Shown piece after piece: positions 22,195 to 34,129 of a stretch of 64,000 bases of DNA. Position 1 is the stretch's first letter. Each line of letters starts with the position of its first letter. A model generated the notes under the pieces. That model ran no database searches, had not been told where the DNA came from, and saw only the letters and a program-made list of their open reading frames with translations. Source of the DNA: Haematobia irritans (Eukaryota; Arthropoda; Insecta; Diptera; Muscidae); NCBI RefSeq assembly GCF_050003625.1, contig NC_134399.1, positions 220,714,975 through 220,778,974 of the forward strand. Reading direction: 5' to 3'. The position numbers and the translations under genes are program-made.

Positions 22195-24819
22195 TAGAGT
22201 AGCATATTGCACACAAATTTTAAACCAGCTAATCGCTTTTAAAGATTGTTAATATTTGTTCCAAATATTCCTCAAATAAATTGTTGATTATTTACAGACC
22301 TCCTAAAACTTTTACACACAAAATGATTGTAATAAATTAAATGTTTGCTGCCATGAGTCGTCAACATCTCTCCAAAATATGCTTTTGGCAACCCTATTAT
22401 GAACAAAAACTTTCATTAGAAGTGCGTACCAGCTTACGAAATTCAACGTTACCAAAAATTTCGTTAGTATAAATAGCAATGCATGTCTTATCGGAACGAA
22501 ATTTGTCGCTAGAGGTACATACGGCCTTAATTAAAAAACGTACCATATTATGCACTGCACTCGCGCACTCACGCGACTGCACGAATAATATCAATTTCTC
22601 ATAGTCCATTTTAACAAAAAAAAAAACTTTTTTTTTGTCTTTTTTTATAAAATATCTTTCACGCTGATCACCATTTCCCTCATCTTTCATATGATTAGAA
22701 TTGTGTTTTTAGCAGCACGAAAACACGAAAAAAATAATAGAATTTTGCAGATTCTTCCCTACGATATCATTATATCGTAGGCATACCCCCAGATTTTTGG
22801 TTTTACAAATCGGTTTTATTCTAGGACCTACGGGAATTTACCAACAAATGTTTTTTAATATATTGGGAATTATATTTATTTGCTTTTCTCAAATAATCAT
22901 TTCATACTTTTATTACACCTTCCCAACTAACCACAACCAAACCCCTTTTCCAATGTGACTCTTGAGGTTTTAATACATGTGCCAACACAACTTCTTATCT
23001 ACACTTTGTTTCTGTGTATATAAAATACACATTTGCACATACATATGTGATTATTATCATATTACTTTATGCATAAATGCGCAGTGGAAATGAATTGTGA
23101 AATTACATAAAAATAATAAATTATGGTTTTGTTAGTTTGTCGGTGGGATTTTATTTTCAAAGCACACTCCAATAATATAAATATATACATAGTATACAGG
23201 TATTCTTTACACAGAATATATCTGTACACAAAAAACACAACACATAACAGTATACACACACATCAAAAAAACGGGGACAAAAGAAAATGTAATATATGCA
23301 ACCACGAAAACGAGAAAAGAAACATAAAATGAGAACACACTAGAACTCTACCTATCATTTATTTTCACCGATCACTTTATATGCAACCAAATCACTCAAA
23401 AGCAGAAAAACAACTGTAGACTTTCTCACGTAGTCTTTTTTGACATTTTTAATGTTTAATGTCAGTGATGGCATTTTGTACTTTTGTTACAATGGCCACA
23501 AGATAAGTACCAATACTATTTTTATTTAAATGTAGAATTTATATTAATTTAATAATGATTACATTTTAATATTTTATTAATTAATGTGCAAATTGTATAT
23601 CATCTTTCCTAATTAATGTTTATGTGTTTGTTGTCGTTATTACAGCTGAAAATGTATTTGTTGGACAAAACATTTGTGTATCATCACTGGTACTGTACAG
23701 TGACTGCTGAAATGTGCAAAAGGCTCAACACTCACGATTTATCGTACAAAAATTTTGATATAATTGGATCACGAAATTGTCTAGAAATAAAATAATATTT
23801 ATTTATATTTATAATTTCTGTAAATAATGTTTGCGTGACAAGTAAGAAAAGCATATAGTTTGACGGATACGATATTATTATACCTTAAGGTGAGTACTAG
23901 GTTTGGGTTTTCCACCAAACTACTATATTATAAGTGAATAAATATATTTGTATGCACAAACCGCTACGTAGATACTTTTGCTAATGAATATTTTCCGAAA
24001 CGTTGTTATAGGCTGTTTACATTTTAATTCCATAGGAAAATACGCCAGAAATGTTCGGGTATAAATTAAAAATAATGCTACTTTGCATTGGGTACAAGTA
24101 AGAATATGAATATCAAAAATCGACATTTCGACTATTGATCATAAAAATCGAAGTCGACTTTTTGTTATTTTCAAATTCGACTAATGTGAATCCTTTTATA
24201 CTCTGGCCCTACAACAAACGCCAACTGAAAGTATTTTGCCATCATTATAGTTTCGAGAGCCATTTTGATATTTTGTGAATCACAAAGCGCGACTAGCTTA
24301 TTATAAATTATTTAAATAAAAACGAAAATGAAGTGCTTGAATGATAGTATGGTATTTTTGTTCCAATTTGGTATATTTTTCCAGACACGCTGCCTCTATC
24401 AATAATAAACAGAATAAATTTTATGTCGTATAATAACGTCGTATTTATGAAAATTGGTTAACATTAATAAGTAAAAACATAAATGAACATAAAATTAAGC
24501 ATCACATTTTTTATTCATGCTTTATACAGTACCTAGGTTGAAGATAACGGATAATAGATGTCGCTGTTGGTAATAACTATTCACCTGTAGATGGCAACAC
24601 CTAACAACAATAATGATGTTAAATTTTAAGTAATTAATAATGAGGTGTATTTGCTTGATTTTCCATTTCCTGACATTAATTTCTTCTTATTCTTAGTAAA
24701 CGACAGATATGTATCGAACGCCCTACATAATTTTTATTATTTTTGTCTCAAACCAACGAATGTAGGGACATTGAAACAAAGAGTTTGTTATAAAAAAACA
24801 CCGTCGTACAATGCCATTA
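22195..24819. other. AT-rich interval without recognisable gene
   Basis: No domain or RNA gene recognised. A 10-bp perfect hairpin CCTACGATAT/ATATCGTAGG with a 4-nt loop lies at 22758-22781. CAGTGATGGCA at 23463 repeats a word also seen at 20048 and may be a hAT-type terminus, but no partner end was found. AGAGGTACATACGGCC near 22513 is the inverse of GGTATGCACCTCT near 20345. Confidence 0.5.
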
Positions 24820-27040
24820 TCTTCTATATATATAAAATTCAATCTATGTTTGTTTATTTGTTTGTTTGTTTGTTTGTATGAACCGAGTTGGCTCCGAAAC
24901 GGCCGAACCGATTTACTTGAAACTTTCAGAGATCATAGGGGACGTTCATGTGGTGAAAATAGGGTACCTCATTTTTTGACACCTGGTCGCGGAGGGGGAC
25001 CTCCCCTTTGTCGGACTTTTTGAAAATTGGACCAAAGTTGACCGATTTGCTTGAAATTTTCATTGAAGGTTGGGGTTGGCAACTAGACAAAGATCCGCTA
25101 CTTTATATTTCGATATTTGGTGGCGGAGGGGGACCTCCCCTTTGTTCGACTTTTTTTTAAAGTACAGTGAAAAAACTAAAATTCTCTAAATTATCTGAGA
25201 TTTAAAGAGAACATGTGGTGAGGTTATGGAATTAATATGGGGTACCTGATGATTTCATATGCGGACGGGGAGGGGGACCTCCCCCTTGCCTTACTTTTTG
25301 AAACTTGGAACAAAATTATGCGATTTGCATGAAATTTTCATTGAATGTTGGGGTTGGCATCTAGACAAAAATCCGCTACATTATTTTTCGATATTTGGTC
25401 GTGGAGGGGGGCCACCCCTTTGCACGACTTTTTTTTTTAAAGTACAGTGAAAACAAAACTAAACTCCCCCGACTGAAATTTTACGGAAAAATGGGTGAGG
25501 TTATGAAATTTATATCAGGTTCCTGATTTTTTAATAAAAATAAAAGGGCATAGGGAGACATCCGCTTCTCTTAAGTACATACAGAGAAACAATTAAACTT
25601 TACCGAGTTACTTGAAATTTACAGAGGACTGGGGAGAGATCGTAACCTCTGTCAACCGTAATAGTTGATACCTGATTTTGTGATTTTTGGACGGAAGAGA
25701 GGCCGCCCCTTTAGGCTTATAATTTGCTTGACATTTTCTGGGACGTTTACAAAAGATACGCTTTTCGACATTTGGTCGGGGAGGAGGTCCTCCTCTAAAA
25801 CTGCAAAAAAATGGCTCTATTAACCATGATCCTTAATCTATATCTGTCCATAAAGCTCGAAAAATAATTGTATAATTAGATATAATGCATTTGGACGTCA
25901 ATTGCCTGTTTCGGTATCAGGCTAACATGAAATATAAAAAATTTAAGTTTTCTTGAAATTTACAAAGGAAGCGGGGGAAAAGGTTATAAATGAAGAGGCA
26001 ACCTTCATTGCCCCACACTTGAAGGAAAGTTTCAAGAATTTTCAGGGAAGGTTAGGGGTGCTATTCACTACGGTATTTGTCGATATTGTATCGGGGAAAG
26101 TGACGTCCCTTTAAAACAATAGAGCAAAAATTAAACATCTCCGATCTACTTGAAATTTACAGGGAACGTGGGAGGAGGTGATGAAATTTATACATGATTT
26201 TTAAATTAATATATGATTTTTCGATATCTGGTTGGGGAAGGGGAAAATTGAAATAAACTTTGTCGATTTACTTCGATAGAATTTATAAGGACCATTGAGT
26301 AGTTGCGAAATTAATATAGGGTACGTGATAGTCCGATATCAGGTCAGAGTGGAGCGAAGGTGGGGAGAGAGTTCCCTTTTGTCGGTTTTTTCTCTTAAAT
26401 TGAAAGTGGAGGGTTGTCCGTAAATGGGAACTCGGTATATAATTTTATGATTTTTGCACAGGCTTCTTTCCTCCAGACTTCTTATTAGTAAAGAGAGGGT
26501 TCCCTTTTGTCCGTTTTTTTTTTCTTAAGTTGAAAGTAGAGGGTTGTCCGTAAATGGGAACTCGGTACATAATTTTATGATTTTTGCACAGGCTTCTGCC
26601 AGACTTCTTTTTAGTAAAGAACTTAAATTTACATGAAATTGGCAGCCAACGTAGAGGGTGCATTATTTTCCAACATTTTAGCAAATGTTAATGTGGTAAA
26701 ATTTTTTACTACTTTTGTCTTTTCCGATTTATTGGATAGGAAACAGTAATTCTTTGTATGTTATTATAATATAATGCTTAATTTTCAGATATGTTGAGGA
26801 GAAGGATACCTTTACTTGACAAACCACACTTAAAATTCACGAGAAATATAGAAGAAGGTACACCCTCTCCCGCCGTATTTGTACCTATAAACGAAAAATC
26901 AAGTAGTCCGATTTGTTTAAAAGAATTCAAATCTTTTCAAATTTGTTTTCAGCACGAAGGATATAGTTGACTAAGTTAACGCAAAATGTTCCTCCAAATA
27001 CGCTTCGGAAGGCGCAGCGAAGCGGGCCGGGTTACGCTAG
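24820..27040 (+). mobile_element. non-autonomous Helitron
   Basis: All expected end signals are present. The 5' end is TCTTCTATATATATAAAA preceded by A. The 3' end is CTAG at 27037-27040 followed by T. A hairpin with a 7-bp stem, CGCTTCG (27001-27007) and CGAAGCG (27018-27024), lies 12 bp before CTAG. Helitrons insert between A and T without duplication, as seen. The 2221-bp interior lacks Rep/helicase coding. It holds a TTTG run near 24846 and degenerate 135-145-bp direct repeats, each with a GGAGGGGGACCTCCCC-like hairpin word (24991, 25125, 25269, 25403 and weaker later ones). Confidence 0.9.
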
Positions 27041-27801
27041 TATAAAATAAATGTGCCATACAAGTAATAGTTATGCATACAACGATTTTTTTTCATTATA
27101 TTTCGAATCATATTTGTTTGTGAGCGAATTAATGTCCATTGCAAATTTGATGAGTTTTCTGTGAGTTGGTTAGATTACACTAGTTTACAAAATAAATTTT
27201 TTTTCATGTACATTTGCTGATATGTATACTGTAGTATCAACAACGATATAATCGGACAATACTAATTCGAGATATAATTTATTTAGTGAACAAGTATATA
27301 CGGCCGTAAGTTCGGCCCGGCCGAAGCTTATGTACCCTCCACCATGGATTGCGTAGAAACTTCTACTGAAGCCGATGGCAAGGTATCTTAAAACTTCCTA
27401 ACACCGTAATATACAAAGATTATAGAAGAGGAATATAGGAGATTGGCTACTGAGCACATCAAAACATTTACCACATTAGTTTAATACTCGAACCAAACGC
27501 GTATACGACAAGTATTGACATAGCATTAAAATGCAAATAAAAAGAAATTAAGGCACGAAATAAATTTCCATAAAGGGGAAAATGTAATTTTTTTTGTTGT
27601 TGCCTAAAATTTAACATTGTTTCATTAAGAAAATTAAAATTTTCATTTAAACAATAAAAACCTAAACAACTAAAATATTACAAACATGTATTGAACTAAT
27701 CTGGTAAATGCAACATTTTGTATGACGCAAGCCAATCTCCCATCTTCCTCAAATCTATAATCTTTGGTAATATACACCACATAGCCCATACGTGGTATAT
27801 A

Positions 27802-28704
27802 AAGGGTGATTTGTTAAGAGCTTGATAACTTTTTAAAAAAAAAAAACGCATAAAATTTGCAAAATCTCATCGGTTCTTTATTTGAAACGTTAGATTGGTC
27901 CATGACATTTACTTTTTGAAGATAATTTCATTTAAATGTTGACCGCGGCTGCGTCTTAGGTGGTCCATTCGGAAAGTCCAATTTTGGGCAACTTTTTCGA
28001 GCATTTCGGCCGGAATCGCCCGAATTTCTTCGGAAATGTTGTCTTCCAAAGCTGGAATAGTTGCTGGCTTATTTCTGTAGACTTTAGACTTGACGTAGCC
28101 CCACAAAAAATAGTCTAAAGGCGTCAAATCGCATGATCTTGGTGGCCAACATACTCAAAATGGCCATAGAATCGCGAGCTGTGTGGCATGTAGCGCCATC
28201 TTGTTGAAACCACATGTCAACCAAGTTCAGTTCTTCCATTTTTGGCAACAAAAAGTTTGTTAGCATCGAACGATAGCGATCGCCATTCACCGTAACGTTG
28301 CGTCCAACAGCATCTTTGAAAAAATACGGTCCAATGATTCCACCAGCGTACAAACCACACCAAACAGTGCATTTTTCGGGATGCATGGGCAGTTCTTGAA
28401 CGGCTTCTGGTTGCTCTTCACTCCAAATGCGGCAATTTTGCTTATTTACGTAGCCATTCAACCAGAAATGAGCCTCATCGCTGAACAAAATTTGTCGATA
28501 AAAAAGCGCGAAACACATTTCGAACCGAACACTGATTTTGGTAATAAAATTCAATGATTTGCAAGCGTTGCACGTTAGTAAGTCTATTCATGATGAAATG
28601 TCAAAGCATACTGAGCATCTTTCTCTTTGACACCATGTCTGAAATCCCACGTGATCTGTCAAATACTAATGCATGAAAATCCTAACCTCAAAAGAATCAC
28701 CCTT
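27802..28704 (-). mobile_element. rosa-like (DD41D) element derivative, copy 2
   Basis: Same ends as copy 1 (AAGGGTGATTTGTTAAGAG at left), TA at 27800-27801 and 28705-28706. Inserted in R2 copy a. 903 bp. Confidence 0.9.
27909..28590 (-). pseudogene. DD41D transposase fragment, copy 2
   Basis: Translation from the element's own ATG (28590) gives MNRLTN, QRLQIIEFYYQNQ and SVRNVFRA. A deletion then joins this to the PLFYRQ region out of frame. The catalytic part keeps SDEAHFW and QQDGATCHTA, but about 50 bp after DSMAIL is deleted, destroying the run-up to the third D; TPLDYFLWGYVK follows in another frame (28127-27909). This copy shows part of the missing N-terminus that copy 1 lost. Confidence 0.88.
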
Positions 28705-31700
28705 TATTAAAGTAAAAAAGGCCGATTAAATACGTATATAATTAAGTTTAAAGTTTCTATAGAAATAAAATTTTTCGGCATAAGCCGGCTATCAATGTAA
28801 AACCTTTTTTCGGAGGGTTCAAGTGTGGTTTTTGTTGGGTTTAATAAACTGCCTGAATTTATTCTGATAATTGGTTGATAGTTTTGCTGCAAGTAGAGGA
28901 TGCTGATGAGGAATGTGGTAATTCCGAAACGTGCGTCCATCCAACCATCTTGCAGTCTATAGGGCTTTGCCCAAATAAATTTGACAAACATTCTTTTCCT
29001 CTGTTGGTTAAGCTACTCTTGTAGTTTAGTCAATGTATGGTTTTAAGCTGAAATAAAAAAACAACAACGAAATAAAATTTTGACAAAATAAAATTTTAAA
29101 TTTATAAATCAATTCTTTCGTGTTTGTTAGAGACCATATACTAACACCACGTACCAAATTTCAACCGGATCGGATGAATTTTGCTCCTCTAAGAGGCTCC
29201 GGAGGTCAATTCTGGGGATCGGCTTATATGGGGGCTATATATAATTATGTGCCGATGTAGACCAATTTTTGCATTGCCATTAGAGAACATATACCAACAC
29301 CAGTACCAAATTTCAGCCGGATCGGATGAAATTTGCTTCTCTTAGAGGCTCCGCAAGCCAAATCGGGGGATCGGTTTATATGGGGGCTATATACAATTAT
29401 GGACCAATGTTGACCAATTTTTGCATGCTTGTTAGAGACCATATACTAACACCATGTACCAAATTTCAGCCAGATCGGATGAAATTTGGTTCTCTTAGAG
29501 GCTCCGCAAGCCAAATCAGGGGATTGGTTTATATGGGGGCTATATGTAATTATGGACCGATATAGACCACTTTTTACATGGTTGTTAGATTCCATATACT
29601 AAAAAAATGTACCAAATTTTAGCCGGATCGGATGAAATTTGCTTCTCTTAGAGCAATCGCAAGCCAAATTTGGGGGTCCGTTTATATGGGTGCTATACGT
29701 AAAAGTGGACCGATATGGACCAATTTATGCACGGTTGTTAGAGACCATATACTAACACCATGTACCAAATTTCAGCCGGATCGGATGAAATTTGCTTCTC
29801 TTAGAGCAATCGCAGGCCGAATTTGGGGGTCCGTTTATATGGGGGTTATACGTAAAAGTGGACCGATATGGACCAAGTTTTGCATGGTTGTTAGAGACCA
29901 TATACTAACACCGTGTACCAAATTTCAGCCGGATCGGATGAAATTTACTTCTCTTAGAGCAATCGCAAGCCAAATTTGGGGGTCCGTTTATAGGGGGGCT
30001 ATAAGTAAAAGTGGACCGATATGGCCCATTTGCAATACCATCCGACCTACATCAGTAACAACTACTTGTGCCAAGTTTCAAGTCGATAGCTTGTTTCGTT
30101 CGGAAGTTAGCGTGATTTCAACAGACGGACGGACGAACGGACATGCTCAGATCGACTCAGAATTTCACCACGACCCAGAATATATACTTTATGGGGTCTT
30201 AGAGCAATATTTCGATGTGTTACAAACGGAATGACAAAGTTAATATACCCCCATCCTATGGTGGAGTGTATAAAAAAGAGCGATAAACTAAAAATAACGG
30301 GATATCTCAAAAACTGTTCCATAAAAAATTTTAAATTTTTTTTCGAATTCCGGAAATAAAAATACATGAGAAAAGTCAACTCTCATAAAATGTACATTTT
30401 CAGTGTAAACTAGTGTTATTAGTGGACTTTGGCTTACGCGAACGCAACTTAAAAAGCAATAACTATCGTATTACCATAATTCATGCATAGAAGAATGTAG
30501 GATTTTCCCACCAGGAGATATTCAAAACAAAAAAACATCACAATATAGATTTGCTGAGTAAACATTAATTGTGGGAAGTTGAAACAAAATATTGCATAAA
30601 AAATCCCAAACGGTTTCATAATCTACACTCACAAAAAAATCCACCAACGCACCAACACCAATTTTACTTTATTTAAATTTTTATGTTTATGTACACTGTT
30701 AGAAAAATATGTTTTTCATATGTTCCGATATAAACAAAATGTGTTTCGGGCGCGATTTTAAACCACAATATATTTCAGTGCGAACATGTTATGTTCCTAA
30801 AATAACACTAAATGTTTGGGACATCTATGTTAATATGTTAGAATATATTATGTTTGGGGCATGAATGTTTCATAAAAATAATATGTGTGAATGTAAACAT
30901 ATATAAATTAACAAATTTCGAGTAAACATATATATGTTGTGATATTTTATTCAGAGAGCGACAAAAAGAGAGTATAGAGAAAGAAATAGAGATGGAAACC
31001 GGGAGGGTTGACGAAAGATATCAACATAACAAAGCGAGAGAATGAAAAAAGAACAATTTCTGTGAAACCGCTTGTATGTTGTTTCGGAAAACTGTTTTAT
31101 GATAAGGCTAAAATTTGATATGCTTAAGTCTAAATATTATTTAATTTGAATAAAGAGAATAGACATTCGGAACCAAGAGAATAGACATTTGAAAAACAAA
31201 CTGCATATGTTTTCGCCTTGAGAGCAGCATTTTATGCATGTGTGAATATGTGTTTTGTTTATCATTTTGACATTATGGGCACAATTTTTCGTTAAAATAA
31301 ATCAGGGGTCTTCATAAGAATAACGAAAGGGCACTATACTCTTTTTAGAGTTGGGACAGTAAAATGAAATAAGGAGGAAATAGTGAAAAATTACACAGTA
31401 AAATGTAAAAAAACAAACTTTAGTTCCTCTTTATTAAAAAGTAGTCCACGAGGAGTTGACGGACACCATCAAAAATAAAAAAAAAAAAACAATTTAAAAA
31501 GTTTATTTTTATTAAAATGAATTATTAAAGAAAAATAAAAGGAATTTTAGAGCGATGGTGTTAAATGCTAGTAAAAAACTGTTCACTCCTAAATAAATTT
31601 ATGTTTATATTATAAAATTATGTATGTATGTTTATACTCGACTCCACGTTCTTCTTTTGTTAGTTTTTGAATACCTTCCAAATTTTAAAGTTTTGTACAA

Positions 31701-31893
31701 AAACAGTTTTTTATTAAAAAATTGTTATTTTTGCAATAAAAAATAATATTTTACCCAAAAATCAGTCAATTTCGTTTATATCAAGCACTGTTACTGACTA
31801 TAAATCTTTAATAACACACATTTCGAAGTTTCATTTAAAAAAATTTAATATAGTATAAATATAAATGTGTAAATTAAAAAAAAAAAAAAAATG

Positions 31894-31969
31894 TTCGGTC
31901 GGAGCAGGGATTGAACCCACGATCCTTTGTATGCAAGGCAGACATGCTAACCACTGCTCCACGTGGCAA
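31894..31969 (-). other. tRNA-like module (type 1, SINE-head-like)
   Basis: On the minus strand: GCCACGTGGAGCAGTGGTTA (A-box TGGAGCAGTGG), then GGTTCAATCCC (B-box), ending CTCCGACCGAACA. Nearly colinear with the SINE head at 15043-15118. Confidence 0.7.
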
Positions 31970-32084
31970 ACAAATGTATGTTTCTGTTAAATAATGTTAT
32001 GTTTGCATGGGCTCGTGGGTGCTGCAAACTATGCTATATAAATGTAACTTAAAACGATAATTATCTACTGGTGACTATAACAGC

Positions 32085-32158
32085 TACGTAGCCCAGTGGA
32101 TAGTGTGTTGGCTTACAAACTGTATGATCCTCGGTTCGATTCTCCGTGCAGGCGAAAG
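32085..32158 (+). other. tRNA-like module (type 2)
   Basis: A-box TAGCCCAGTGG at 32089-32099 and B-box GGTTCGATTCT at 32133-32143, ending GGCGAAAGGTAAAA. Transcribed away from the type-1 module; the 5' ends are about 115 bp apart. A pol III promoter role is inferred from the boxes. Confidence 0.65.
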
Positions 32159-32989
32159 GTAAAATTTAAAAAATTTATAAAAGTGAATAATTTCTTCAAC
32201 ATTATTTGTATTACAGAAAAAGGTGCCAATAACTAAAAAATTTCGTTGAAGTGAAAATTACGAGTATGTTAGGGAATGAGCACAATCGTGTTTGGGGAAA
32301 ATTCTTCCAAGCATATAATATTTTTGGCTCAAAATGCTTCCAAACAGATAATATGTTCACATAAAACAAACATATTAATGTTTCGGCAGTATGCAATAAT
32401 ATATGTGCTTCCTGCAAAATATGTTTGGAACATATGTTAAAGAAGCGATTTTTTTTGAGGGTGTATAAACTATCATCTTCCTATAAGAGAAAGTTTCATT
32501 CGCTTTAATATTTCTTATGGAAGTTAGTTAAATTTAGTAAAAAAGAGAAAAAATATTAATACAAATATTATGCAGAAAGATATAAAATAATTCAGAATTT
32601 TTAAAATTTGTAAATTTCACACCAATGCTTCCAAGAGAAAAGTCTTTAGATAATTTTATCATATCGTCATTAAGCTACATGTTTTTAGGTTGGGTTCACT
32701 GTTTTTTGAGTATGCAACAAAAATTTTCGTGACATGTTTTGAAATAAGAAGAAATTTCCTTAATGTAAAAACAAAAACATTTATGACTTAAAGAAATAAT
32801 CTTTAAATTTAAGAACTTGTTAAGCACAATTTATTAAGCATTAGTCTATAAGGAATGTTTCCCTAGACGAAATAAATAAATAAAAATTTACTGGGGCATT
32901 GAATCATTGGATTAATGTCGGAAAAGCTTCAAATGTAGACTACGGTTTATTTTGTGAATAAGGCATCCTTCGCTTCAAGTTTTTTATAT

Positions 32990-33655
32990 CTATAGTCATT
33001 TCCGAAATATTAGTCTCAGTCGGGGTGAAATTCTGAGTCAGGGTTGTGATTAAATTCTGAGTCGATCTAGCGATGTCTGTCCGTCCGTCTGTTGAAATCA
33101 CGCTATCTTCAGAAAGAAACTTGAAACTTCGCAGAAAAAAATTTCACGAAAAATTTTCCAATTAAAGTCTTAATTGAGTTTTAAAAAATATTCAATTAAA
33201 AATTTAATTGAATCAAAAAATTTTTTAATTGAAACAAAAATCAATCACAAAAATTAATAGTATTAATTAATTTTTTTAATTGGATCAATTAATTTTTTAA
33301 TTGACTTTCGATTAATTTTTTTAATTGATACTATCATTTCTGTGATTGAAGACATTTCAATTAAAAAATTAATTGGGTCAATTAATTTCGTGATTGAATC
33401 AGATTTTTTATTGTGTTTGTACGAGTAGTTGTTATTGATCTAGATCGAATGGTATTGCAATCTGGCCACATTGGATCATTTTCAGGTATAGCCCCAATAC
33501 AAATCGACAATCTTGCGGACCCTCTTGGAAGAGCACATTTCATACGATACGGTTAAAATTTTTCCCTCTAATAACCATACGAAAATTAGCTCATATCGGT
33601 TTATAATAACTTATAGACTCCTGTTCAGACAAAGTCCAGTGTTTGAAGCTCAGCT
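32990..33655 (+). repeat. R2-related relict
   Basis: Carries the R2 leader (GTGAAATTCTGAGTC, GTCCGTCCGTCTGTTGAAAT, then AGTAGTTGTTATTGAT and GGTATTGCAA) and about two degenerate units. A 286-bp AT-rich element is inserted at 33130. Confidence 0.65.
33130..33415. mobile_element. 286-bp AATTAA-rich MITE
   Basis: Starts CGCAGAAAAAAATTTCACG and ends GATTTTTTATTGTG. The dinucleotide TT lies on both sides (33128-33129, 33416-33417), within R2 text whose uninterrupted form is seen at 40865-40910. The interior alternates AATTAA/TTAATT words. A decayed relative with the same words lies near 56170-56280. Confidence 0.65.
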
Positions 33656-33662
33656 TAGAGTT

Positions 33663-34129
33663 TTTATACCCTAAACCACATAGTGGTCAGGGTATAATAA
33701 CTTTGATAAGGTATAATAACTTAACCGATAGGCATCAAATTTGCCACAAAGTAATCTAACTTGCCGCCCTTTAAGTGTGCCAAATTTCATCGAAATCGGT
33801 TCAGATTTAGATATAGCTCTTATATATATGTATCGCCCGATTTTGACAAATTTGGCCATAAAACCCTTATTTATCTACCGATTTTACTCACATTTTGCAC
33901 ACACAGTAACCTTCTATGGTATCAACCAAGCCTGCCAAATATCATCCGAATGGGTTCAGATTTAGATATAGCTCCCATATACATGTAGCCTCCGATTTTC
34001 AAAAATTTGCCCCTAATAAACTTATTTTTGACCATAGTGGCCTCATTTATTAACCGCTCTTATTCAAATTCAGTACAAGGTAATCTCCTGTAATATCAAG
34101 CAAACCGATTTAGATATAGCTCCCATATA
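33663..34129 (+). repeat. R1-related repeat, copy 3
   Basis: Leader TTTATACCCTAAACCACATA with the inverted GGGTATAATAA, followed by units containing TCAGATTTAGATATAGCTC. It is cut by a rosa-like element at 34130, and R1 sequence does not resume on the other side. Confidence 0.7.

Larger units (their letters stand above)
27289..30268 (-). repeat. R2 dispersed repeat, copy a
   Basis: Minus-strand copy. Its 3' end is on the left (reverse of the TTCGGCC hairpin, ACGGCCGT and ATATACTTGTT) and its 5' end on the right, ending in CCCCCATCCTATGGTGGAG. Landmark ATCGGATGAA recurs at 29169, 29321, 29474, 29627, 29780 and 29933, a 153-bp period. A CGGACGGACGAACGGAC block follows. A rosa-like element is inserted at 27802. 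A two-unit trace of the TAAAATTTTGACAAAAT minisatellite appears near 29070. The long open frames over 29326-30234 arise because 153 is divisible by three. Confidence 0.8.
30694..32463 (+). mobile_element. CACTG-ended element, subfamily A, copy 1
   Basis: 1770 bp. Starts CACTGTTAGAAAAATATG and ends TTTTTTTTGAGGGTG, with TA on both sides (30692-30693, 32464-32465). Both terminal zones are packed with AACATAT/ATATGTT words. In the middle are two divergent tRNA-like modules. After the right one comes a block (TTTGTATTACAGAAAAAGG, then AACTAAAAAATTTCGT) shared with subfamilies B and C. There is no protein coding. CACTG ends with a very short duplication recall the CMC (CACTA-Mirage-Chapaev) superfamily, but no transposase is present to confirm this. 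Confidence 0.8.

Noticed and set aside
23463..23693. hAT element bounded by CAGTGATG...CATCACTG
   Set aside because: The inverted match is only 8 bp and the 8-bp flanks (TTTAATGT and GTACTGTA) do not match.
29326..30234. 79- and 200-codon frames with repeated blocks
   Set aside because: They run through 153-bp R2 units; 153 is divisible by three, so any stop-free unit gives a long frame. The same applies to the minus-strand frames at 40755-41656.
31894..32158. Functional tRNA genes
   Set aside because: A- and B-boxes are present but the acceptor and anticodon arms do not form a consistent cloverleaf, and the sequences are embedded in transposon copies.
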